From the NCBI GenBank assembly GCA_937944075.1, contig CALDZZ010000028.1, positions 1 through 6,949 on the forward strand: 6,949 nt of DNA, written 5' to 3'. A program made the position numbers and the translations under genes. Each line of letters starts with the position of its first letter. Position 1 is the stretch's first letter. Shown here one piece after another: positions 1 through 5,579 of the stretch. Below the pieces are notes generated by a model that saw only the letters and a program-made list of their open reading frames with translations, was not told the origin of the DNA and did not search any database. This DNA comes from an uncultured Rhizobiaceae group bacterium (GTDB lineage: Bacteria > Pseudomonadota > Alphaproteobacteria > Rhizobiales > Rhizobiaceae).

Positions 1-423
1 ATTGCAGGCCTTGCAACCATTACACCTGCATCCGGATCAGTCGGACCTTTGGGCGGTGTAATTCTCGGCCTTGTTGGTGGTCTATTGTGTTACTTTGCAG
101 TTGATCTGGTTCGTCATAAAATGCGCATCGATGACTCACTCGACGTTCTGGCCGTTCACGGCATTGGCGGTGCAACCGGTACTCTACTGGTAGCGTTCCT
201 TGCCAATGTTGGTGATGGCGGAACAGGCCTTGGAGATGTTAGCGCCGGAAGCCAATTCATGGTACAGTTGACTGGTGTTGTTTCAGTTGCAGTCTTCTCT
301 GCTGTCGCCACAGTAATCATTGTCATGGTTACAAAGGCTCTCGTAGGCTTGAGAGTAAGTGACGACGAAGAGACAGAAGGACTTGATTTCAGCCATCACG
401 GCGAAACTGCCTATCGCCTGTAA
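1..423 (+). CDS. amtB: AmtB ammonium channel, C-terminal 140 residues (5' end outside window)
   Basis: This is the end of an Amt/MEP/Rh family ammonium channel, an inner-membrane trimer that takes up ammonium. The frame is open from base 1 to TAA at 421-423, so the start lies off the left edge. Visible family signatures are ITPASG near the beginning (residues 7-12 of the fragment) and DVLAVHGIGG, whose His (about residue 53) matches the second of the twin pore histidines (His318 in E. coli AmtB). Further hydrophobic segments follow, then a cytoplasmic tail ending EGLDFSHHGETAYRL, a typical Amt C-terminus; this tail contacts P-II proteins. glnK starts 25 bp downstream on the same strand, so the two are very probably co-transcribed. 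In most proteobacteria glnK comes first; here amtB does. The promoter, expected to be nitrogen regulated, is outside the window. Family identity is secure. Confidence 0.96.
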   Translation: MAGLATITPASGSVGPLGGVILGLVGGLLCYFAVDLVRHKMRIDDSLDVLAVHGIGGATGTLLVAFLANVGDGGTGLGDVSAGSQFMVQLTGVVSVAVFSAVATVIIVMVTKALVGLRVSDDEETEGLDFSHHGETAYRL

Positions 424-448
424 CCTGTCCCTTGAAAGGATAAATCAA

Positions 449-787
449 ATGAAGATGATTGTTGCAATTGTCCAGCCGCACAAACTGGATGCTGTCCGTG
501 AGGCTTTGAGCGATATCGGCGTCGATGGCATGACAGTTTCCGAGGTAAAGGGTTATGGCCGCCAAAAAGGCCATACCGAAATTTACCGCGGAACAGAATA
601 TGCCATCCACTATGTACCCAAGATCAAGGTGGAAATCGCTGTAAAAAGCGATACAGCTGATCAGGCAGTAGAAGCCATTCGTGGCGCTGCTGGTCAGGGC
701 AAAATCGGAGACGGCAAGATTTTTGTCTTTGATCTGGAAAATGCACTTAGAATTAGAACAGGTGAAGCAGGCGAAGACGCGCTTTAA
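449..787 (+). CDS. glnK: P-II family nitrogen regulatory protein (GlnK type), 112 aa
   Basis: This is a P-II signal protein, a trimer that binds ATP/ADP and 2-oxoglutarate and, when unmodified, docks on AmtB to block ammonium uptake. The start at 449 gives exactly the usual 112 residues and is preceded by AAGGA at 436-440, eight bases away; a longer open frame reaching back to 359 overlaps amtB and is not needed. VSEVKGYGRQKGH (residues 30-42) is the P-II signature, Tyr51 of the T-loop (IYRGTEYA) is the expected uridylylation site, and GKIGDGKIFV (84-93) plus RIRTGE (101-106) form the nucleotide-binding region. Residue 83, usually Thr, is Gln, and the N-terminus reads QPHKLD rather than the common KPFKLD. 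The pairing with amtB supports GlnK rather than GlnB, but the two paralogs cannot be separated with certainty from sequence alone. Confidence 0.95.
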   Translation: MKMIVAIVQPHKLDAVREALSDIGVDGMTVSEVKGYGRQKGHTEIYRGTEYAIHYVPKIKVEIAVKSDTADQAVEAIRGAAGQGKIGDGKIFVFDLENALRIRTGEAGEDAL

Positions 788-808
788 TCTCCTTGCAAGC
801 TACGTTAC

Positions 809-841
809 AAAAGCCGGGAAGTTACCACTTTCCGGCTTTTT
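809..841 (+). terminator. Rho-independent terminator of amtB-glnK
   Basis: Arms 809-821 and 828-840 form a 13-bp stem with one G-T wobble around a 6-base loop, and the 3' arm ends in a run of five T (837-841). It begins 21 bp after the glnK stop and ends 22 bp before the prmA start. It therefore separates the nitrogen operon from prmA unless read-through occurs. Confidence 0.9.
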
Positions 842-863
842 CATTTGAAAGACACATAGCAAG

Positions 864-1742
864 ATGACCCAGACCTGTTTTCGTGCTGAGATAGAAAAAT
901 CAGTTGCACTTTCTCTTCAAAAAATCTTCGAGGTGGAATTTGAGGAAGATGGCTTTCCGGTTTCCAGTTTTGAGGATCTGGAAAACCCGGTGAATTGGGA
1001 AATCGCCGTTTACTGCAACACTGAGCTTGCAGAAGAAACACACGCAAGAATGCAGCGACTTGCCAGTGAAGCCAATATCAGGATCAACTTTGATCGCGAT
1101 GATCTCGAAGACAAGGACTGGGTAGCTGAAACACTCAGGGAGTTGACAGCTGTTCGGGCTGGCCGTTTTATTGTTCATGGCAGCCATGAAAAACACATTC
1201 CTGCCCCGCACGAAATTGCAATTCATGTCAATGCAGGCCTTGCCTTTGGCACTGGCCATCATGGCACTACGGCCGGGTGTCTGGATATGCTGAGCCGCGT
1301 TATCAAACGACGAACCTTTCGCAATGTGCTGGACTTGGGCACAGGCTCCGGCGTATTGGCAATTGCAGCAGCCAAGGCCATGCCATGCTTTGTAATGGCA
1401 ACGGATATTGACCCTGTTGCAACACAAACTGCAAAATTCAACTGCAAGCAAAATGGTGTCCAGGCGCACATTGAGTGCCTTACCTCAACAGGCTTCACAC
1501 ACAGAAGAATTCATGAACAAGCTCCCTTTGATCTTGTCATTGCAAACATTCTGGCAAGACCCTTGCAACAAATGGCAGTGGACATTGTGGCTCATACGGC
1601 ACCGAGGGGAACTGTCATCCTGTCAGGCCTCTTGCCTCACCAACGAACTCCAATCATAGCAAGCTTCAGACTACAAGGCCTTCCTCTCACGCATTCCCAC
1701 ATAAGAGATGGCTGGTTGATTCTGGTATTTGAGAAAACTTGA
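864..1742 (+). CDS. prmA: Ribosomal protein L11 methyltransferase PrmA, 292 aa
   Basis: PrmA is a cytoplasmic SAM-dependent enzyme that trimethylates amino groups of ribosomal protein L11. Residues 1 to about 95 are the variable N-terminal substrate-recognition region. The signature AFGTGHHGTT lies at 127-136, SAM motif I (DLGTGSG) at 157-163, the acidic ribose-binding motif DIDP at 181-184, NILARPL at 228-234 and SGLL at 254-257. Length agrees with alphaproteobacterial PrmA. The ATG at 864 is the only reasonable start, since an in-frame TGA lies at 846-848. No clear Shine-Dalgarno sequence precedes it; the nearest purine stretch (GAAAG, 847-851) is far. The gene sits directly behind the glnK terminator with almost no room for its own promoter, and I could not recognise one. 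It ends at a bidirectional terminator shared with the convergent DUF1127 gene. Confidence 0.95.
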   Translation: MTQTCFRAEIEKSVALSLQKIFEVEFEEDGFPVSSFEDLENPVNWEIAVYCNTELAEETHARMQRLASEANIRINFDRDDLEDKDWVAETLRELTAVRAGRFIVHGSHEKHIPAPHEIAIHVNAGLAFGTGHHGTTAGCLDMLSRVIKRRTFRNVLDLGTGSGVLAIAAAKAMPCFVMATDIDPVATQTAKFNCKQNGVQAHIECLTSTGFTHRRIHEQAPFDLVIANILARPLQQMAVDIVAHTAPRGTVILSGLLPHQRTPIIASFRLQGLPLTHSHIRDGWLILVFEKT

Positions 1743-1746
1743 AAAC

Positions 1747-1776
1747 AAAAAAGGCGGCCATTGGCCGCCCATTTTT
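1747..1776. terminator. Bidirectional Rho-independent terminator between prmA and DUF1127 gene
   Basis: GGCGGCC (1753-1759) and GGCCGCC (1763-1769) form a perfect 7-bp GC-only stem with a 3-base loop. On the plus strand it is followed by TTTTT at 1772-1776 after two unpaired bases. On the minus strand the six A at 1747-1752 read as six T directly after the stem. It begins within 12 bp of the prmA stop and lies 20 bp beyond the stop of the minus-strand DUF1127 gene, so it can end both transcripts. Confidence 0.88.
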
Positions 1777-1787
1777 AACGCATCTCC

Positions 1788-1829
1788 AAGGTGGTCTTAG
1801 AGGAAATGATTAATCTGACCACCTTTTTT
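1788..1829 (+). terminator. Second hairpin with T tract, overlapping the DUF1127 3' end
   Basis: AAGGTGGTC (1788-1796) and GACCACCTT (1817-1825) are perfect 9-bp inverted arms around a 20-base loop, which can pair a little further (AGA 1799-1801 with TCT 1814-1816). The 3' arm runs into six T (1824-1829). On the plus strand this resembles a back-up terminator for prmA, although the loop is long. On the minus strand there is no T tract; there the structure would span the last codons and stop of the DUF1127 mRNA and might protect its 3' end. The pairing is visible; its function is inferred. Confidence 0.5.
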
Positions 1830-1952
1830 GAGGTTTTTGCGATTGTAGCCAATACGAGACAGTGTTGCATCATCGAATTGTGACAGGTAAGCATGAACGC
1901 TAAGTTCTGCCTGCTTTTCGCGTGACTTCATCAGTTTTGAAAAAATAGACAT
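1797..1952 (-). CDS. DUF1127 family miniprotein, 51 aa
   Basis: This small basic protein carries the DUF1127 (YjiS-like) pattern: a charged N-terminal helix, then LSQFDDATLSRIGYNR (residues 23-38), matching the family's Leu-x2-Leu/Phe-x-Asp-x2-Leu-x2-Ile-Gly-x2-Arg core. DUF1127 proteins are abundant in alphaproteobacteria, and some have been linked to RNA binding or RNA turnover and to phosphate and carbon metabolism; this copy's role is unknown. The start was set at 1952 because AGGAG (1966-1962) lies nine bases upstream. An in-frame ATG at 1958 is only three bases from that site, and starts further upstream to 2018 lack a ribosome binding site. The gene is transcribed away from pepP across a shared control region and converges on prmA. 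Its own transcript probably stops at the GC-rich hairpin at 1753-1769. Confidence 0.87.
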   Translation of the reverse strand: MSIFSKLMKSREKQAELSVHAYLSQFDDATLSRIGYNRKNLKKGGQINHFL

Positions 1953-2019
1953 TTGCATAGTCTCCTGTTTATTCGGTAGCAGTTGTTGCTTCCGATGATT
2001 AGGATATAAGCTATGCAAA
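1952..2019. repeat. Split 9-bp inverted repeat around the DUF1127 start
   Basis: TTTGCATAG (1952-1960) and CTATGCAAA (2011-2019) are perfect reverse complements separated by 50 bases. The left copy covers the alternative DUF1127 start codon at 1958 and touches the chosen one at 1952. The right copy overlaps a candidate minus-strand -10 element. It could be a pair of protein-binding half sites or, if transcription starts upstream of 2019, a long-range mRNA pairing over the start codon. Both are inference. Confidence 0.4.
1983..2010 (+). promoter_or_regulatory. Candidate sigma70-type promoter for pepP
   Basis: TATAAG (2005-2010) differs from the -10 consensus at one position. A weak -35, TTGTTG (1983-1988, three of six matches), lies 16 bases upstream. 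The predicted transcript would start near 2017 and carry an approximately 86-base leader containing the 8-bp dyad at 2039-2061. This is inferred from consensus matching only. Confidence 0.35.
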
Positions 2020-2040
2020 AACTTTTAGGTAGGTAGTCAA
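2012..2040 (-). promoter_or_regulatory. Candidate promoter for the DUF1127 gene
   Basis: On the minus strand TTGACT (2040-2035) is a good -35 match, and TGCATA (2017-2012) follows after a 17-base spacer as a mediocre -10. It would start transcription near 2005, giving a leader of about 50 bases. The element lies back to back with the candidate pepP promoter, and its -35 box overlaps the left arm of the dyad at 2039-2061, so a protein bound there could affect it. Confidence 0.35.
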
Positions 2041-2061
2041 ACGCATTGGAGCCATGCGTTT
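2039..2061. repeat. Perfect 8-bp dyad in the DUF1127-pepP control region
   Basis: AAACGCAT (2039-2046) and ATGCGTTT (2054-2061) are exact reverse complements with a 7-base spacer. In DNA this has the form of an operator for a dimeric regulator. In the pepP leader RNA it would form a modest hairpin followed by only four U, too weak for a confident terminator. Which one applies cannot be told from sequence. Confidence 0.5.
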
Positions 2062-2062
2062 T

Positions 2063-2087
2063 ATGCAAGACTGAAATAATGCAAGAC
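2063..2087 (+). repeat. Direct repeat of ATGCAAGAC upstream of pepP
   Basis: ATGCAAGAC occurs at 2063-2071 and again at 2079-2087, with 16 bases from start to start. The core ATGCAA also appears at 2013-2018 and, on the minus strand, at 1958-1953. The clustering suggests a repeated binding site but could be chance in AT-leaning DNA. Confidence 0.3.
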
Positions 2088-2102
2088 CAACAGCGAGGAA
2101 AT

Positions 2103-3920
2103 ATGTTTCAAAGTTTCGTTTCAACATCACAAGGGTCTGAAGGGCCGCAGAGACTAAAGCTTTTGCGAGCGGAAATGAAAAACGAAGGTGTAACCGCATT
2201 TCTCGTTCCCCATGCTGATGAACACCAAAACGAATATTTGCCAGAGCGCGCCGAACGACTGGCATGGCTGACAGGCTTTACCGGTTCAGCAGGTTTTTGC
2301 ATTGCAACATTGAAAGAGGCAATTGTATTCACTGACGGTCGATATACCGTACAGGTGCGCGAACAAATAGAAGAAACCAGCTTCACGCCAGAAAGCCTGA
2401 CTGAAAACCCGCCTGATCAGTGGTTAAAATCAAACATGGGCGATCAGGATGTGATTGGATATGATCCCATGCTGGTTACCATCAATCAAATGAAGGCCTA
2501 TGAAAAAATCGCGGCACTGATTGGCTGCAAGCTTCAGCCCGTAGATAATCTGATAGACCGAGTTTGGAAGGACCAGCCGGAAAAACCTGCAGGAAAAGTA
2601 AGCCTCCATACTGTCAAAAATGCAGGCAAACCAGCCAATGAGAAAATCCAGGAAATTCAAGATCTGATCAAACATGAAAACTGTGACCATACCCTGCTCA
2701 CAGACCCTGCATCTTTGGCCTGGTTGTTTAATATTCGTGGCAATGACGTCATACACAATCCATTGGCACTGGGGTTTTCAATTGTACCAGCGAGCGGCAA
2801 GCCACTGCTTTTTATGGAAAACAGGAAACTGGGTGAGGAAGAAACAAATACACTTGCAACACTGGCTGAATTGCATGAGCCGGAAAGTTTAACTACAAGC
2901 CTCAAAAAGCTTGCTGATGGCAAATCGATATTATGCGATCCAAATCGCATCCATGTAGGACTTGCAAATATAATCAAGGAAGCTGGCGGCAACATCATTC
3001 ATGGCCGTGACCCGGTAATCCTGCCACGCGCAATCAAGAATGAAACCGAAATCAAGGGTGCAAGGGCAGCACACATCCGCGATGGCGTCGCCATGTGCAA
3101 ATTTTTGTGCTGGCTGGATAATCAGGCGTCAGGCTCCTTAACCGAGATTGATGCAGCCAAAAAGCTGGAAGAGATACGGATTTCCAATGCCGAGGAAATG
3201 GGAAGTGAATTAAAGGAGATATCCTTTGATACAATTTCAGCTTCGGGTCCTCATGCAGCCCTTCCCCATTACCGCGTTAACGAGCAAAGCAACCGAACCT
3301 TAAACGCTGGCGAAATTTATCTGGTCGATTCTGGTGGTCAATATGAAGACGGGACAACTGACATTACCCGCACCATTGCAATTGGCGAACCTGAAAATAC
3401 GGTAAAAACCGATTTCACCCTGGTTTTGAAAGGCCATATTGCCATTGACGAAGTGCGCTTCCCTGAAGGGACTAGAGGAATTGACCTCGATAGCCTTGCG
3501 CGCCATGCCTTATGGCAGAACGGCAAAGACTATGCCCATGGCACAGGACATGGCGTCGGTTCATACATGAATGTACATGAAGGGCCGCAAGGCATTCATC
3601 GCCGTGCCATGGAAATATTAAAACCAGGCATGATCATTTCCAATGAACCGGGATATTACGTAGAAGACAGTCACGGCATAAGGATTGAAAATCTGATAAT
3701 TGTCAAAGACGCTGTACACACAGGCGGGAATATCAAAACACACACGTTTGAAAATATTACCTGGACACCAATTGATAAAAGGCTCGTCGACAAAACCCTG
3801 TTGAATGAAGCTGAATGCAACTGGCTTGATAAGTATCATGAAACGGTCATGAAAAGGCTTTCCCCCTATTTGAAAGGCGCAGAACTGGAGTGGCTTGAAA
3901 GCGCTACATCACCATTATAA
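2103..3920 (+). CDS. pepP: Xaa-Pro aminopeptidase (aminopeptidase P, M24B family), 605 aa
   Basis: This is a cytoplasmic metallopeptidase that removes an N-terminal residue before proline. It has the long three-domain form: creatinase-like N-terminal domains (about 1-305) and a C-terminal pita-bread catalytic domain with a short tail (about 310-605). All five M24 metal ligands are present: Asp409 (LVDSGGQY), Asp420 (TTDITRT), His483 (HGTGHGVG), Glu515 (SNEPGYY) and Glu529 (GIRIENL). HALPHYR-like ALPHYR (386-391) and GHGVGSYMNVHEGP (482-495) are further family motifs. The start at 2103 follows GAGGA (2095-2099), rather close at three bases, and gives the MFQSF beginning I recall for rhizobial homologs. 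An extended frame back to 2046 starts with TTG inside the dyad and has no ribosome binding site. It is transcribed alone, divergently from DUF1127, and no strong terminator follows. Confidence 0.94.
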   Translation: MFQSFVSTSQGSEGPQRLKLLRAEMKNEGVTAFLVPHADEHQNEYLPERAERLAWLTGFTGSAGFCIATLKEAIVFTDGRYTVQVREQIEETSFTPESLTENPPDQWLKSNMGDQDVIGYDPMLVTINQMKAYEKIAALIGCKLQPVDNLIDRVWKDQPEKPAGKVSLHTVKNAGKPANEKIQEIQDLIKHENCDHTLLTDPASLAWLFNIRGNDVIHNPLALGFSIVPASGKPLLFMENRKLGEEETNTLATLAELHEPESLTTSLKKLADGKSILCDPNRIHVGLANIIKEAGGNIIHGRDPVILPRAIKNETEIKGARAAHIRDGVAMCKFLCWLDNQASGSLTEIDAAKKLEEIRISNAEEMGSELKEISFDTISASGPHAALPHYRVNEQSNRTLNAGEIYLVDSGGQYEDGTTDITRTIAIGEPENTVKTDFTLVLKGHIAIDEVRFPEGTRGIDLDSLARHALWQNGKDYAHGTGHGVGSYMNVHEGPQGIHRRAMEILKPGMIISNEPGYYVEDSHGIRIENLIIVKDAVHTGGNIKTHTFENITWTPIDKRLVDKTLLNEAECNWLDKYHETVMKRLSPYLKGAELEWLESATSPL

Positions 3921-4054
3921 TCAAAAAAGGAATTTTTTATTAAGTAAAATCAATACCTTGAATGACGTGTGTCAAAATACACTTCGAACTTTTCTCAATT
4001 GGTTATGGTTTAGACAAGCTTAACGGCTCAACCAACTGAAGAAAGGAATACAAA
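3921..4054 (+). other. AT-rich intergenic gap between pepP and the basic exported protein gene
   Basis: Just after the pepP stop, six A (3923-3928) and six T (3933-3938) flank GGAA. This could be a weak AT-only hairpin terminator. TGAC and GTCA (3963-3974) form a short dyad, and TTGGTT (3999-4004) can pair with AACCAA (4030-4035) in the leader of the next gene. None is strong. I saw no clear promoter, although the downstream gene probably has one here. Confidence 0.3.
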
Positions 4055-4450
4055 ATGATTACGAAGAAAATTAAAAACACAGGTTATGCAATTCTGGCAG
4101 GCGCAGTCGTCTCAATGACGGGAGCAACGCTTGCAACTACAGCACAGGCAGCCCCACTGAAGATCAATCCAATTCCGGTTGAAATCACCCAAAGCAGCAA
4201 CCTCATTGAGGTTCGTTCCGGACATGGCTTCAAGGTCAAGCATCGCGGTTTCAGAAAACTCAATCGAGGACATCGCAGCAAATTCCGCAGCAACAAAAGT
4301 TTCAAACGAGGTCACGTAACTCGCGGCTCTAACAAGCGCTTTGGTTCAAGACAATATGTACCAACCGACTCATTCCGCAAAAGCGATCAGTTTCATCGTG
4401 GTTCTGCTGCACGCCTGAGCATTTTCGCAAAGGTACCCCGCAGCAGATAA
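4055..4450 (+). CDS. Predicted exported, strongly basic protein of unknown function, 131 aa
   Basis: I do not recognise a named family. Residues 1-32 look like a Sec signal peptide: a Lys-rich start (MITKKIK), a hydrophobic Ala/Gly/Val core and a likely cleavage at AQA|AP after residue 32. The mature part has about 25 Lys/Arg against 4 Asp/Glu, plus five His. Residues 56-115 are low-complexity, with RG, GH, KF and FR elements recurring at short, irregular spacing (for example HRGFRKLNRGHRSKF at 63-77) and Phe at 59, 66, 77, 83, 96, 107 and 113. There is no Cys in the protein. AAAGGA (4042-4047) lies seven bases before the ATG, a good ribosome binding site, supporting a real gene. It converges on azlD with an 8-bp gap. 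Binding to nucleic acid, cell-wall polymers or outer-membrane lipopolysaccharide is imaginable from the charge, but nothing shows which. Confidence 0.8.
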   Translation: MITKKIKNTGYAILAGAVVSMTGATLATTAQAAPLKINPIPVEITQSSNLIEVRSGHGFKVKHRGFRKLNRGHRSKFRSNKSFKRGHVTRGSNKRFGSRQYVPTDSFRKSDQFHRGSAARLSIFAKVPRSR

Positions 4451-4458
4451 ATCGGGTT

Positions 4459-4785
4459 TCAAAATCCGAAATATCTACCCATAACGATTATCACCATTCC
4501 TACTCCCAAAACCCCAATAGGTGATAATCGGAAGCTGGCAACAAGTGCCGCCAACATTGCCACCAGTTCCAACGGACCATTCGTTAGAGCAGGTGGCAAA
4601 ACTATTGTAACAAGCACTGCGCCGGGAACTGCCTCAAGAGCCGCTTCGACACGTGGGTGCAGCGTCTTGAAACGAGCCAGAACCACATGCCCGGCACTAC
4701 GCGTAATATATGTGACCACACCGGTTAACAGGATTACAAACCACACATTGTTCATGGTTGCGTTGGATGCAAGAAACTCAAGCAT
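4459..4785 (-). CDS. azlD: AzlD family protein, branched-chain amino acid exporter subunit, 108 aa
   Basis: This is the small membrane partner of AzlC. Families of this kind (AzlCD in Bacillus, YgaZH in E. coli) export branched-chain amino acids such as valine; the substrate here is inferred. Hydrophobic segments lie at about residues 12-28, 50-66, 71-86 and 88-104. The family hallmarks TYITR (25-29) and VEAALEAVPGAVL (46-58) are present. The start at 4785 overlaps the end of azlC by eight bases and has AGGTGG six bases upstream, within azlC. The frame stays open to 4851, but that extension would be a hydrophilic stretch inside azlC. The overlap implies translational coupling. It ends 8 bp from the stop of the convergent basic-protein gene. 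Confidence 0.9.
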   Translation of the reverse strand: MLEFLASNATMNNVWFVILLTGVVTYITRSAGHVVLARFKTLHPRVEAALEAVPGAVLVTIVLPPALTNGPLELVAMLAALVASFRLSPIGVLGVGMVIIVMGRYFGF

Positions 4786-5485
4786 CCTTTTCCACCTTTT
4801 CTTCCGGTTTACCCAAGAAAGCAGCAAGGGCAATACCGACCAGCGCCCCACTCATGATGTGCCAGGGCGATCCGACATACTTGAAAACCAGAACAGAAAC
4901 GATGCCACTCGCCAGGACTGATGAGAGCCAATTGGGCCTTGATCTGAACCCCATCAGAAGAGACAGAAAATAGATCGACAGCAACATGTCAAAGCCAAAA
5001 GCTTGCGGATCGGTAATCAGCTTGCCAAAGCCTGCTCCAAGCGCTGTACACCCGACCCACACAGGATAAAGCGGAACCGCATAACCAAAGTAATAGGCTG
5101 GTGTCAGTTTTTGTTTTTGCGCACGCAACTCACCTGCACCAAAAACAGGATCCGCCAGCAAAAAGAAACCGGAATACTTTTGCAGGGGTGAAAAATTCCC
5201 CATGTATCGACCAAGCGAAGCCGAATAAAGCACGTGACGGAAGTTTACTGCAAAGACAGCAAGTAGAATTGACCAGACAGGAACCTGTTGACCATACAAG
5301 TCGAGGAACACAAACTGACTTGCACCTGCAAAAACAGCAGCACTTGAAAAAACAGTCTCGCCAAAACTCAACCCATTGTTGACACCCGTTGCGCCAAACA
5401 ACATGGCAAAAAAGATGACAGCAAGCATGATCGGAAGACAATCACGCGCACCTTCAAGAAAATGGTCACGGTTTGAATGTGTCAT
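4778..5485 (-). CDS. azlC: AzlC family protein, branched-chain amino acid exporter large subunit, 235 aa
   Basis: This is the larger subunit of an AzlC/AzlD inner-membrane exporter. The N-terminal EGARDCLPIM (11-20) and the hydrophobic segment after it, AGASQF (53-58), NFRHVLY (81-87) and LLADPVFG (109-116) match conserved AzlC blocks, and the length is normal for the family. Several further hydrophobic segments follow, up to a charged cytoplasmic tail (KPEEKVEKDA). The family's usual LLTDE-type block appears here as LLADP. The ATG at 5485 is preceded by the weak ribosome binding site AAGAAGAG (5500-5493), seven bases away. A hairpin at 5481-5515 would bury the start codon. azlD follows with an 8-bp overlap. 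No neighbouring Lrp/AsnC-type regulator is visible. ligA ends 94 bp upstream on the same strand. Confidence 0.93.
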   Translation of the reverse strand: MTHSNRDHFLEGARDCLPIMLAVIFFAMLFGATGVNNGLSFGETVFSSAAVFAGASQFVFLDLYGQQVPVWSILLAVFAVNFRHVLYSASLGRYMGNFSPLQKYSGFFLLADPVFGAGELRAQKQKLTPAYYFGYAVPLYPVWVGCTALGAGFGKLITDPQAFGFDMLLSIYFLSLLMGFRSRPNWLSSVLASGIVSVLVFKYVGSPWHIMSGALVGIALAAFLGKPEEKVEKDA

Positions 5486-5515
5486 ACCAAAACTCTTCTT
5501 GATTTTGAGTATGAC
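5481..5515 (-). promoter_or_regulatory. Possible start-codon-sequestering hairpin in azlC leader
   Basis: Read on the minus strand, GTCATAC (5515-5509) pairs perfectly with GTATGAC (5487-5481), which contains the azlC ATG. Inside, AAAA (5506-5503) pairs with TTTT (5492-5489) across a small internal loop. The 10-base apical loop (5502-5493) exposes AAGAAGAG, the likely ribosome binding site. The pairing is directly visible; control of translation is inference. Confidence 0.4.
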
Positions 5516-5579
5516 CTTTTATGGACGCAATAAATCAAGGATATAGTGACGTGGAATAATCCAACTGTTCTAACCGGCA
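5486..5579 (-). other. Intergenic gap ligA-azlC
   Basis: These 94 bases separate the ligA stop from the azlC start on the minus strand. Apart from the outer arm of the start-codon hairpin I see no clear terminator for ligA and no good promoter pair. A TATAT stretch near 5542 lacks a well-placed -35. Whether azlCD is read from its own promoter or by run-through from ligA is open. Confidence 0.3.

Noticed and set aside
359..448. N-terminal extension of glnK by 30 residues overlapping amtB
   Set aside because: The canonical P-II N-terminus begins at 449, with a well-placed AAGGA; the extension has no counterpart in the family as known to me.
900..1469. Long open frame on the minus strand (189 codons) inside prmA
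   Set aside because: It lies fully antisense to a well-supported enzyme gene, its translation has no recognisable motif, and no ribosome binding site was seen. It is a by-product of prmA codon use.
2046..2102. Longer pepP with a TTG start, or the internal ATG at 2079
   Set aside because: Neither has a ribosome binding site, and the 2046 start falls within the inverted repeat. The ATG at 2103 has GAGGA upstream and the typical MFQSF beginning.
3999..4035. Leader hairpin TTGGTT/AACCAA before the basic exported protein gene
   Set aside because: Six pairs around a 25-base loop with no further pairing; likely chance. It does not resemble any riboswitch I know.
4452..4469. Possible terminator between the basic-protein gene and azlD (TCGGG / TCCGA)
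   Set aside because: Only five pairs including a wobble, no T tract on either strand, and it overlaps the last azlD codons. Too weak to call.
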